Below, one piece after another: positions 18,509-26,571 of a DNA stretch of 61,320 nucleotides. A program made the translations under genes and the position numbers. The stretch comes from an uncultured Shimia sp. (GTDB lineage: Bacteria > Pseudomonadota > Alphaproteobacteria > Rhodobacterales > Rhodobacteraceae): NCBI GenBank assembly GCA_937897325.1, contig CALCOY010000092.1, positions 1 through 61,320 of the forward strand. The letters are read 5' to 3'. Numbering within the stretch: the first letter of the stretch is position 1; each line of letters starts with the position of its first letter. Under the pieces are notes generated by a model that made no database searches, was not told where the DNA came from, and saw only the letters and a list, made by a program, of their open reading frames with translations.

Positions 18509-19048
18509 AGGACCTGGTCCCTGACGTCTCGTGCTGCGGTTCTACTTCCCTTGTCGAAGTCAACGGTCTTTTACCCTTCAAGTTCAAGGTTGTTTCCAGC
18601 CTGGAAACACCAAATTTTCGCTTTCGCCGAGATATTTTTCTGTCGCCGTTAACCATGACGTGTGGATGTGGTCATAGTGTGTTAAGACCTTGTGCTTTTT
18701 GTGCATATTCCCGCCCCATTTGGTTTCTTGTTCTGGTCTTCTGGGATATGAGAATGTGTTAATTAACAGGGTGTAAGCGGCCAAGGCGGTGATCGGGTTT
18801 GGGCAGTTATCCGCTTGGCCAAAGACTGGACGGCAGCGTGTCTATCGGGCATGCAGTCCCCGATTTTGGGGCCGTTTTTTGCGAAAAAGCCTTGTTTTGA
18901 ACGGCCTTCGGGCAGGCAAGTCCCTCTGCAGCGCAGCAAAGCCAGACGCAAACGTATAGGTGGCTTTTTGCCGATGCCGGATGGCCGGATCCCCTATGCC
19001 ATAGGACATGGCAAAGACCCGCAGCCTTCGCAGAGAATCTGGCAAAAT
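18509..19048. other. 540-bp intergenic region, beta-helix promoter side
   Basis: It lies between the end of the rhomboid gene and the start of the giant beta-helix gene, both minus strand, so it must hold the promoter of the latter. It contains the 17-bp palindrome at 18592-18608, a TTAATTAA palindrome near 18758 and AT-rich stretches around 18611-18780. I see no convincing small gene or RNA in it. Confidence 0.4.
18592..18608. promoter_or_regulatory. Candidate operator: perfect 8-bp inverted repeat
   Basis: GTTTCCAG-C-CTGGAAAC is a perfect 8+1+8 inverted repeat about 85 bp upstream of the ATG of the giant beta-helix gene. Length and symmetry fit a site for a dimeric repressor or activator. 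I did not find a second copy elsewhere in the window, so the regulator is probably encoded outside it. Confidence 0.45.
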
Positions 19049-19699
19049 TTAGCCATTCGACTGGCTGCGCGGGTCGATCAAAAGCGCCGCAATCCAGCCG
19101 AACACAAAACCGCCCAAATGCGTCTCCCAGGCGAGCAGCCCGTCCATCAACCACCAGAGGGCGAGATTCAGAAACAATAGGCCAAGGATTATCCAGACGA
19201 TCGGCCACAATTGACGCGATTCCGTAAAACGATCCACGTAATTCCAGGCCAGGATGCCTCCGGCCAAGCCAAAGAGTCCCCCCGACGCCCCAACCATCGG
19301 GCGCAATGTGTCTGCAAGAAGGCCAAAGCCCAGACCACCCCCCAAAATTGCAGCGACATAAAGGATCAGGAACCCGCGCGTGCCGACCCGGTCCCAGACA
19401 GCACCGCCTAGCGAATACAGCGTGATCATGTTGAAAACAAAATGCTTTATATCCGTATGCAGGAAGGCATAGCTGAGAAACATGGCATAGGGCTGCGTGC
19501 CATAATTGGGCGTCCATCCTCCCAAAAGGCCCGGCCAGAATCCGGCATATTCATAAGCGGTCTGACGCAGACGCGGCAGGCCCAGCATGCCGAAATCCCC
19601 CAGGATCAGCGCGCTTTCGACCAATGTGCAGGCCGCGATCACAAGACCGATCACAATGGGCAAGCGTGGGACAAGGCGGGGCAGGGGCGTTTGCGTCAT
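19049..19699 (-). CDS. Rhomboid family intramembrane serine protease
   Basis: A 216-residue protein with six or seven hydrophobic helices. It has the rhomboid catalytic pair, GASGG (nucleophile Ser) near residue 138 and the His of WETHLGGF near residue 193. It also has HTDIKHFVFNM, the usual loop-helix with His/Asn of the oxyanion region. Rhomboids cut membrane helices inside the bilayer. It is 55 nt downstream of the outer-membrane barrel gene and probably in its operon. With an exosortase on the same plasmid, processing of a membrane-anchored surface protein is possible, but no GlyGly-CTERM substrate of the rhombosortase type is visible here. Confidence 0.88.
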   Translation of the reverse strand: MTQTPLPRLVPRLPIVIGLVIAACTLVESALILGDFGMLGLPRLRQTAYEYAGFWPGLLGGWTPNYGTQPYAMFLSYAFLHTDIKHFVFNMITLYSLGGAVWDRVGTRGFLILYVAAILGGGLGFGLLADTLRPMVGASGGLFGLAGGILAWNYVDRFTESRQLWPIVWIILGLLFLNLALWWLMDGLLAWETHLGGFVFGWIAALLIDPRSQSNG

Positions 19700-19754
19700 T
19701 GCCGGACTGTCCCCTGATCAGCGCCTGAAAGCCAAGTCCGTTCTGCTGCACAGA

Positions 19755-21122
19755 TCAGGGCCGGAAGGAAAAGCTTTTCTCGAGCCCGACAAAAATCGTG
19801 CTGCTGTCTTCGTCTTCACGGGTGTCACGGCGGCTTGTGGAATAGGACACGCCCGAGACAAGGTTCCACTCATCCCCGACAGCATGGCGATAGGTCACGT
19901 TGAGCCGGATCGAGCTTTGATCATCGCCTCCGTCCGACAGCACATCCTGATCGACGAATTGCAGCCCGCTCGACAGCGAGGACCGCTCGGTCAGGGCGCG
20001 GGTATATTCGATGCCGAGCCGGGTGCGGACGGTTTCGACATTTTCGCTTGTCGTGCTGGCGGATTGGCCAAGGTTCAGTGTTAGGTTGCTGAACTTGTCG
20101 ACCCCGTAGGTCCAGACGATATTGACCAGGGGCTGCGTGGAAAAGCCTTCGGTCTTCGTGGCCCCGAGGGTAAAGCCCAACTCTCCGCGCTGCAATTCGA
20201 ACTGGCGCGACACCTGCGCCTGGTTGCGCGTGCCGTTCACGGTTTCAGCCTGCGAGATGCGGAAGCCCAACGTGCCGTTGGGCATGGCCCGGCTGACTCC
20301 GATACTGCCCCCCAGACCATTGGTGTCGCGGGTGATCTCGCCGTCGCGCACGCTTTCATTGTCGTCATAGGACAGACGCGCGATCAGCAATGTGCGCGCA
20401 TTCACCTGATAATCCGCCCCCACACCGATCGAGAACGTGGTCGTGTCGGTGCCGCCCGGCTCTTCTTCATCCGTGTCCCGCCAGGAGGCAAAAACGCTCG
20501 TGTCGAGCGTTGGCGTAATGCGGAAATTGACCCGCGCATTGACCCGTTGTGTGACCCCGTCATCCAGACTTGGATCGGTCGTGCCGGAATAGGTGACATC
20601 GGTATAGCTGTAAGACAGTTCCGAACGCAGCGGGCCTTCGCGCCCAAGGGACAGAGAGGTGTTGTAGGACAGGGTCCTGCGCTGGCCTTCGCCGCTGACC
20701 AGATCAAGCTCTTCGGTTTCAGGATCAACGACGAAGACGCTGTCATCCACGTCGACTTCCCGGTAGCTGACCCCGAAGCGGAAAGCAGTATTCCGACTTT
20801 GCCGCTGATACCCCAGGGCAAGGCGGGGCGATTCCACGTCAAACCCGTCGGTGTCGTCGCTGAAATTGTAGACCAGCCCGGTCTGGCCAGCCAGGGTCAG
20901 CGTCTGGGAGCGGGTCACGCTTTGCAGGTTGAAACCCAGATTGGTGCGGGTGCGCACCCCGTCATCCTCGCTGTCATCATCACTGACAGATTCAAGACGC
21001 TGCCCGAAATCGAGGTTCAGCGTCACACCCTGCGCCAAAAGATGCCCTGTCCCGAACAGGGGCAGAACAAGCGCCAGGGTACCAAGAACCGCCCCCGCTT
21101 TTATTCGAACAGGTCCGGGCAC
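19755..21122 (-). CDS. Outer-membrane beta-barrel protein (polysaccharide export barrel candidate)
   Basis: A 455-residue protein. A signal peptide ends near LLAQG (~32). The rest is continuous alternating-hydrophobicity beta strands with short turns rich in D/E/G/T, and the protein ends FSFRP, close to the aromatic terminus of outer-membrane barrels. Strand count is roughly 16-18. It follows the short OPX gene by 9 nt. Work on Myxococcus polysaccharide systems found that OPX proteins lacking an outer-membrane helix pair with separate ~18-stranded barrels. This gene fits that role by position and shape. It may instead be an EPS-associated surface protein. Confidence 0.7.
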   Translation of the reverse strand: MPGPVRIKAGAVLGTLALVLPLFGTGHLLAQGVTLNLDFGQRLESVSDDDSEDDGVRTRTNLGFNLQSVTRSQTLTLAGQTGLVYNFSDDTDGFDVESPRLALGYQRQSRNTAFRFGVSYREVDVDDSVFVVDPETEELDLVSGEGQRRTLSYNTSLSLGREGPLRSELSYSYTDVTYSGTTDPSLDDGVTQRVNARVNFRITPTLDTSVFASWRDTDEEEPGGTDTTTFSIGVGADYQVNARTLLIARLSYDDNESVRDGEITRDTNGLGGSIGVSRAMPNGTLGFRISQAETVNGTRNQAQVSRQFELQRGELGFTLGATKTEGFSTQPLVNIVWTYGVDKFSNLTLNLGQSASTTSENVETVRTRLGIEYTRALTERSSLSSGLQFVDQDVLSDGGDDQSSIRLNVTYRHAVGDEWNLVSGVSYSTSRRDTREDEDSSTIFVGLEKSFSFRP

Positions 21123-21131
21123 ATTCTCCGC

Positions 21132-21749
21132 CTATTCAAAAAGGCGGCGTTCGGGCACCAGGATCACGTCACCATCCTTCAGGACGATATCACGCGCAAA
21201 CGCGGCCCCGTCCGACAGGGCCTTGTAGTTGATCGTATAAAGTTCTTGCTTGTGGGTGTGGAGATCCATCCGGCGCAGCTGGATCCGCTTGGTGGCGGCG
21301 AACTGGGTCAGACCCCCGGTCTGGGCCAGGGCCTGCAACAGCGTCGTGCCTTCCAGAAGAGGCTTGATGCCGGGGGCCGCGACCTCTCCGGTGAAGTAGA
21401 CATTGATCGTCTCATCCGCCTCCAGCAATTCTTCAGCCGGCACAGTCAGGCCGCTGACGGTGACAAAGACGGTGGGCGGGCTGGCGAAATTGGTGGCAAT
21501 GCGCGCGGTGATGGCGCGCTGCACCTGGCTGATGGTTCGACCTGCGACCTGTACAGATCCGGCAAAGGGGAAGCTGACAGAGCCGTCGGGCAGCACGAGA
21601 ACGGAGCGGTTGAGCGTGTTGTCTTCCAGAACTTCGATGGTCAACTGATCACCGGGCGAGATCAGGTAATTGCCTTGCGCTGCGGCCAGTCCAGTCATGG
21701 ACAGCAGGGCCCAGAAGGCGATCAGGATATGTTTCACGAGCGGCCTCAA
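21132..21749 (-). CDS. Short OPX (Wza-type) polysaccharide export protein
   Basis: A 205-residue protein. The signal peptide ends at AAAQG (~26), without a lipobox Cys. The Poly_export domain starts YLISPGDQLTIEVLED and runs to ~110 (DGSVSFPFAGSVQVAG). An SLBB-like domain follows (~115-200: INVYFTGEVAAPGIKPL, TLLQALAQTGGL). It stops there: the C-terminal amphipathic helix by which Wza crosses the outer membrane is missing. It therefore probably needs the barrel encoded 9 nt downstream. Acts in the periplasm at the outer membrane, in line with the Wzz-like protein encoded at 26568. Confidence 0.88.
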   Translation of the reverse strand: MRPLVKHILIAFWALLSMTGLAAAQGNYLISPGDQLTIEVLEDNTLNRSVLVLPDGSVSFPFAGSVQVAGRTISQVQRAITARIATNFASPPTVFVTVSGLTVPAEELLEADETINVYFTGEVAAPGIKPLLEGTTLLQALAQTGGLTQFAATKRIQLRRMDLHTHKQELYTINYKALSDGAAFARDIVLKDGDVILVPERRLFE

Positions 21750-21902
21750 TGTCTTGAGCTGACGATATACCAGCTTTCTGTTGCGCAGATATTGCCTAAA
21801 TTGATCGTCAGAGCAAAGAAACTATGGGCAAAAACGCGCCGCAGATCCGGAGGCTGTGGTGACAAGGACACGGGGGGAGGGCACCTTCACACACGTTAAA
21901 CG

Positions 21903-24362
21903 TTAATTCCCCGCCGCTTCGAGTTCGGCCAGGCGTGTGCGGGCCTCTTCCACCAGATCAGTGGCGCCTGCGGCCTCGAGCATGGGCAAAGCCTTGCGCA
22001 ATTGCTCAAGCGCTTCGTCGCGCCGGTCGAGTGCGGCCAGCGTCGCGCCCAGATGATATTGCACGGTCCCGTCTTCCGTCAGGCTGGCCGCGGCCGGTTC
22101 AAGGTAGTTGAGCGCCTCCTGATAGTTGCCGGTGCGGTACTGGATCCAGCCATACGTGTCCTGAAAGGCGGGCACTTCGGTGTCGCGCAGACGCCGGGCG
22201 ATCCGGGCTGCGCGGTTCAGGCTTTCCTCATCCCGGCGGAACGTGGCCAGCAGGCTGGCGAGGTTGTTGGCAATGATGACCGAGGTCGAGTTGCGTTCGT
22301 AAAGTGCCTCATAAACGCCGATTGCTCCTTCAATATCGCCCTGGGCCTGCATTGAGGACGCCTTGGCCCAAAGCAGGTCCGGCGCCTCGGGATTGGCTTG
22401 CAGGGCTTGATCGAGCAGCCGCGCAATCTCATCCCGGGACGTGCCCAGAAGCCCTTCGAGGCGGATCAGGCGGATCCAGACCTGCGGCATGCGCGGGTTG
22501 TCCTCCAGGAGGCCTTTGAACAGGCCGCGCGCCTCTTCGGGCTGATCCGCAGCGATCAGCACCAGACCGCGAAACGCCTGATAGGCCGTGTTGTCGGGGT
22601 GATCGGCCACCAATTCGTTGACAAGCCCAAGCGCTTCGCTGGTTTCCCCGATCTGCAGCCGCGCCTGGATCAGCGCGATCTTCAGGCGGGCATCTTCGCT
22701 TTGCGTGTCTACCAACCCTTCCAGCGCACTCAGCGCCTGTTCCGTACCCGAGGTACGGGCCAGAAGTGACAATTCCAACCCGGTGGCCGCGCGGCGGGCT
22801 TCTTCACTGTCGATCCGGTTCAGCGTATCGATGACCTGCTGCACACGGCCCGCAGCCGCTTCGTTGTCGAGATAAAGCCGCCCCAGAAGCAGAAGCGTTT
22901 CGGGGTTGCTGGGCGCAACCCGCAGCGAATCAACCAGCGTGTTTTCCGCCTGATCGGGCTTTTCGTCGGCCAGAAGCGCGCGCGCATAGCGCAGGGCATA
23001 TTCCGGTGCGCTGTTGGATGCCTCTACCGCGAGCGACAGGAAATTCATCATCAGATCGGTGTTGCCCGCCCGTTCATAGGCCGCAGCCATCAGCGTCATG
23101 GCAGCAGCATCCTGGGGTCGTTCGGCCAGTGCTGTGCGCAGGGCCGAAATTGCGTCTTCGGTCTTGTCCTCATCAATCAGCCATTGCGCCTGCATCTTCA
23201 GCGCATCCGCCGCTTCGGCATTGGCGGCAAGGATCTCTTCGACGAGACGGCGCGCACCGACCTCGTTGCCATCCCGCATCAGCATGCCTGCAAGGGCCGT
23301 CTTGATCCGCTCGGCCTCATCTGCCTCAATCTCAATGGTCTCGTTGCCGACCAGATCCTGCAATTCGGCAATCGCCTCTTCGCGCGCGCCGTTGTCGTAG
23401 TTCAGCGTCGCACGCAGCGCGCGCAACGTATACGCCTGCGGGTTAGCCTTGATCCGTTCATCCAGCTCGGCCAAGGCGTTTTCAACGCCGCGATATTGCG
23501 ACTTGAACTGGATGAGCGAGACCAGCTCGCCATATTCACCCGCGCCTGCCTGCTCGGCGCGTTCGGTCAGGAAGGCTTCTGCCGCGTCCAGACGATCATT
23601 CGAGAGATAAAAACGCAAAAGGTTGCTGCGCGTCGAAGCCTCTTCGGGGAAGCGGTCGACGATATTGCGCAGCTCGGCCTCGATCGCGTCATTGTCACCC
23701 AGCCGGATGAGGATCTGCACCTTGGTGTTGTAGGGGCCCAGCGTGTCGGGGGCTGCAGCGATCACATCATCCAGCGTGGCAAGTGCAGCCTCGTAGCGCC
23801 CCTCGGCCAGATAACCGTCGATCAGGATACGCTGCAGGATCACGCTTTCGGCCTCGATCGCCTCGGCCTCGCGCACCACCGCCGCACGCGCGGCGGCGTC
23901 TTCATCGAGCGCGGCCTGACGATAGCGCGATGCCAGATCGATCACCCGCACCTCCGGATCATCCGGCGCGATCTCGAGTGCTGCCGGCGCATGCCGGTCA
24001 AAAAGCGCCCAGTTGTTTTCCATGAAGGCGATTTCGGACAGCGTCACCTGCGCCTCAAGATCGGCCGGAACCTGTTCGGCGACCCGGCGAAATTCGCGCA
24101 CTGCGCCGGTCAGATTGTCCGACATCCGGTGCACCCGACCCAACTGGCGGCGCGCCTCAAGATGCGTAGGCACCAGACGCAGCGCATTGCGAAATTCGAC
24201 GCGGGCCCGGTCGACATCGCCCTCTCCCAGCAGTTCCAGACCGCTCTGATAATGGCCCTCTGCGCGCTCTTCCGAGGATTCGCAGGCAATCAGCATCAGA
24301 CACAGCCCAAGGGCGGCCACCACTTTGAGAACACCGTTTGTCAGAAACACTGGACCTGTCAT
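21903..24362 (-). CDS. TPR lipoprotein, PEP-CTERM system (PrsT)-like
   Basis: An 819-residue protein with a lipobox (LMLIACESS, Cys ~27) followed by about twenty tetratricopeptide-like helical pairs to the end (GHYQSGLELLGEGDVDRARV, AYERAGNTDLMMNFLSLAV, VQYHLGATLAALDRRDEAL). Length, lipobox and repeat content match the large TPR lipoproteins found beside exosortase-linked polysaccharide loci (PrsT type). It is expected in the periplasm, tethered to a membrane, as a scaffold between inner-membrane and outer-membrane export parts. It is the first gene of the leftward export block and its ATG is separated from exoY by 114 nt. Confidence 0.8.
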   Translation of the reverse strand: MTGPVFLTNGVLKVVAALGLCLMLIACESSEERAEGHYQSGLELLGEGDVDRARVEFRNALRLVPTHLEARRQLGRVHRMSDNLTGAVREFRRVAEQVPADLEAQVTLSEIAFMENNWALFDRHAPAALEIAPDDPEVRVIDLASRYRQAALDEDAAARAAVVREAEAIEAESVILQRILIDGYLAEGRYEAALATLDDVIAAAPDTLGPYNTKVQILIRLGDNDAIEAELRNIVDRFPEEASTRSNLLRFYLSNDRLDAAEAFLTERAEQAGAGEYGELVSLIQFKSQYRGVENALAELDERIKANPQAYTLRALRATLNYDNGAREEAIAELQDLVGNETIEIEADEAERIKTALAGMLMRDGNEVGARRLVEEILAANAEAADALKMQAQWLIDEDKTEDAISALRTALAERPQDAAAMTLMAAAYERAGNTDLMMNFLSLAVEASNSAPEYALRYARALLADEKPDQAENTLVDSLRVAPSNPETLLLLGRLYLDNEAAAGRVQQVIDTLNRIDSEEARRAATGLELSLLARTSGTEQALSALEGLVDTQSEDARLKIALIQARLQIGETSEALGLVNELVADHPDNTAYQAFRGLVLIAADQPEEARGLFKGLLEDNPRMPQVWIRLIRLEGLLGTSRDEIARLLDQALQANPEAPDLLWAKASSMQAQGDIEGAIGVYEALYERNSTSVIIANNLASLLATFRRDEESLNRAARIARRLRDTEVPAFQDTYGWIQYRTGNYQEALNYLEPAAASLTEDGTVQYHLGATLAALDRRDEALEQLRKALPMLEAAGATDLVEEARTRLAELEAAGN

Positions 24363-24476
24363 CCTTCAACCGAGACGCGCGCACTCATTAGCAGCAAGGA
24401 CCGTCTCTTTTCCAGACACGATAAAGCGATAGGCGGGACCCATCGGCCCCGCCCACTTTCAGATATGTTTAGAAGA

Positions 24477-25175
24477 TCAGCAGCCGGTGCCGCGCAGAAC
24501 CACACGCACGGTGCGGGCCAGAACGCCCAGATCCGTCTTGAGCGATACGGACCGGTCATAGGCGTCGTCATAGACGGCGCGGCGGCTGAAATCGCAATTG
24601 TTGCGCGCTGAGATCTGCCAGAAGCCCGTGATGCCGGGACGCAGGCGATAATAGCGGTGGCCCGGATAAAGTTGCTGCTGATCAATCATCATCGGCCGGG
24701 GACCCACCAGGGACATCGTGCCTGTCAGCACGTTCCAAAGCTGTGGCAATTCATCGAGAGACGTCTTGCGCAGGATGCGCCCCACGGCAGTGACGCGCAC
24801 GTCCTTCTTCAGCTTCTGTGTGGCCAGCCATTCCGCCTTGAGCGCAGGATCCTTTTCCAGATGCTCGTTCAGGATCTTGTCGGCATTGGGCACCATGGTG
24901 CGCATCTTGAAGATGCGGAAGCGCTTGTTGCCCTTGCCGATCCGTTCCTGTGTATAAAACGGCTTGTGACCGTCCAAGGCGACCAGGGCTGCCATAATGG
25001 CAATGGCCGGCACAACGATGACAGAGCTGCACATCACCAAGGCGATGTCGAGGAACCGTTTGAAGAAGTTGCGATAGGAAAGAGGCGGAAGTGCGCTGTC
25101 TGTCTCTGTCAGATAGCCATTGCCGATCCTGCCTAAAGTTTCATCATAGTGGACGTCTTGAATATCATAGGCCAT
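24477..25175 (-). CDS. ExoY/WcaJ-type initiating sugar transferase
   Basis: A 232-residue polyprenyl-phosphate hexose-1-phosphate transferase. One hydrophobic hairpin lies at ~40-66, then [35 protein letters not shown] with the catalytic Asp-Glu, MSLVGPRPM and [11 protein letters not shown]. It lacks the four extra N-terminal helices of WcaJ, as in ExoY. It starts each repeat unit by moving hexose-1-phosphate to undecaprenyl phosphate at the inner face. It diverges from the ExeA-like gene across a 508-bp promoter region. A GC hairpin (24432-24453) lies just downstream but has no T-run. Confidence 0.92.
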   Translation of the reverse strand: MAYDIQDVHYDETLGRIGNGYLTETDSALPPLSYRNFFKRFLDIALVMCSSVIVVPAIAIMAALVALDGHKPFYTQERIGKGNKRFRIFKMRTMVPNADKILNEHLEKDPALKAEWLATQKLKKDVRVTAVGRILRKTSLDELPQLWNVLTGTMSLVGPRPMMIDQQQLYPGHRYYRLRPGITGFWQISARNNCDFSRRAVYDDAYDRSVSLKTDLGVLARTVRVVLRGTGC

Positions 25176-25683
25176 GAATAATCCGGCTCAATCGCCGGCT
25201 CCCGAGTTACCCACCCTATCGGGCGAACATTTGAAAAAAGACTGTGCTACAAGTCATATGTCGAAGATCTATGCCTCTATTATGACAAGTTTTCCGCATT
25301 TCACCAGTGCTCAGTCAGCCTTCTGGCACTTTAGATGCCACCTCTTCATCACAAGTCTGTCTCTTTTTATGAAAATCTAGTGTCAATTCTCTGATAAGAT
25401 GAAAAACTGCGCATACAGGCAGATAAACGCCAAGAAAGAAGAACACAATTGGATGGTTCGCGCCGGTTTGTCCATGTTTGGAAGACGGGTCCACGAATCG
25501 CTGGACAAGGCCTGCTCGCACCTGCAGCAAAAACACGGTATGCTGTCGTCAGCTGGTCCGGCTGCGGAGATATGCCATACTTTATCCACATAGGCATGAT
25601 CTCAAGGATTTGGCTGTATACAGGACCAGAACATTGTAAGGGGTGTCCGGACCGACCGGACCTGACAAACAGTTTTTACGCAG
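25176..25683. other. 508-bp divergent regulatory region between exoY-like gene and the chain-length operon
   Basis: This AT-richer stretch separates the leftward initiating transferase from the rightward ATPase/Wzz/kinase operon. It holds the inverted repeat at 25645-25661. I see short open frames on both strands without coding character, and no RNA gene. Control of chain initiation and chain-length genes from here would set polymer output. Confidence 0.45.
25645..25661. promoter_or_regulatory. Candidate operator: GTCCGG-N5-CCGGAC
   Basis: A perfect 6-bp inverted repeat around ACCGA lies 23 bp before the ATG of the ExeA-like gene, where a bound protein would block transcription or translation. 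It may also form a small hairpin in the leader. No other copy was noticed. Confidence 0.35.
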
Positions 25684-26571
25684 ATGACAGTTGATCTTTA
25701 TACCAAGTTCTTCGGCTTTTCGGAGCGGCCCTTCACGCTGCTACCGGACCCTGATTTCCTGTTCTGGTCACCAGCGCATATGAAGGCCTACACGATCCTC
25801 GAATACGGGATCGCCACCCATGCACCTCTGACCGTCATCACCGGCGAGATCGGGGCGGGCAAGACCACACTGTTGCAAAAGCTGCTGGCCGAACTGGACG
25901 AGGACATCAAGGTTGGGCTGATCTCCAACGCGCAGGGCGGGCGGGGTGAGCTCATTCGCTGGGTGCTTTACTCGCTCGATGTGCCGGTTGGGCAGGGCGA
26001 CGATTACGTCAGCATGTTCAAGCGCTTCCAGGATTTCATCATCAACGAATACGCGCAGGGCCGCTATGTGGTGCTGGTCATCGACGAAGCGCAAAACCTG
26101 TCGATTGAAGCGCTGGAAGAACTGCGGATGTTCACCAACATCAACTCCAACAAGGACGAGCTTCTGCAGCTGATCCTCGTGGGCCAGCCCGAACTGCGCG
26201 GAATGATCGAAAATCCGGCCCTCAAACAATTCGCACAACGGATTGCGGCAGCTTTCCATCTGGAACCTCTCGATCAGAAGGCGACACGCGACTATATCAG
26301 GCACCGCCTGCAACATGTGGGTGGTACGGGCGAAGAATTTTCGCCCTATGCGATCAAGTGCATTTACGAGGAAAGCGAAGGCGTGCCGCGGCTGATCAAC
26401 AAATATTGCGACCTGGCCCTGGTCTATGCGGCGGCCGCCGAGAAGCCGCTGGTCGGGATCGAGATCATTCGCGAGCTGATCGCCGATAACATCTTCGTCA
26501 AGACACAGCCACAAGAGGTTCTCATCCTGGAAAACCCGATTGCTGATGCTGCAAGGAATGCTGCGGAATGA
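25684..26571 (+). CDS. ExeA-like AAA ATPase of an exosortase-linked polysaccharide system
   Basis: A 295-residue ATPase opening MTVDLYTKFFGFSERPF, typical of the ExeA/GspA-like ATPases that accompany PEP-CTERM polysaccharide loci. Walker A is GEIGAGKTT (~56-64), Walker B VLVIDEAQNL (~132-141), and the sensor region is LVGQPELRGMI. No peptidoglycan-binding domain follows. Its ATG starts after a palindrome, and its last codons overlap the next gene (ATGATGA). Known relatives lie next to the Wzz-like and tyrosine-kinase-like genes as here. The exact role in export is not established. Confidence 0.85.
   Translation: MTVDLYTKFFGFSERPFTLLPDPDFLFWSPAHMKAYTILEYGIATHAPLTVITGEIGAGKTTLLQKLLAELDEDIKVGLISNAQGGRGELIRWVLYSLDVPVGQGDDYVSMFKRFQDFIINEYAQGRYVVLVIDEAQNLSIEALEELRMFTNINSNKDELLQLILVGQPELRGMIENPALKQFAQRIAAAFHLEPLDQKATRDYIRHRLQHVGGTGEEFSPYAIKCIYEESEGVPRLINKYCDLALVYAAAAEKPLVGIEIIRELIADNIFVKTQPQEVLILENPIADAARNAAE

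Noticed and set aside
19049-19699. Rhombosortase
   Set aside because: No GlyGly-CTERM protein is encoded in the window and the protein looks like an ordinary rhomboid.
24432-24453. Terminator after the exoY-like gene
   Set aside because: The GC stem lacks a following T-run, so I do not call it a terminator.
23184-24611. A 475-codon plus-strand open frame
   Set aside because: It is antisense to the TPR lipoprotein gene and is explained by codon bias of that gene.
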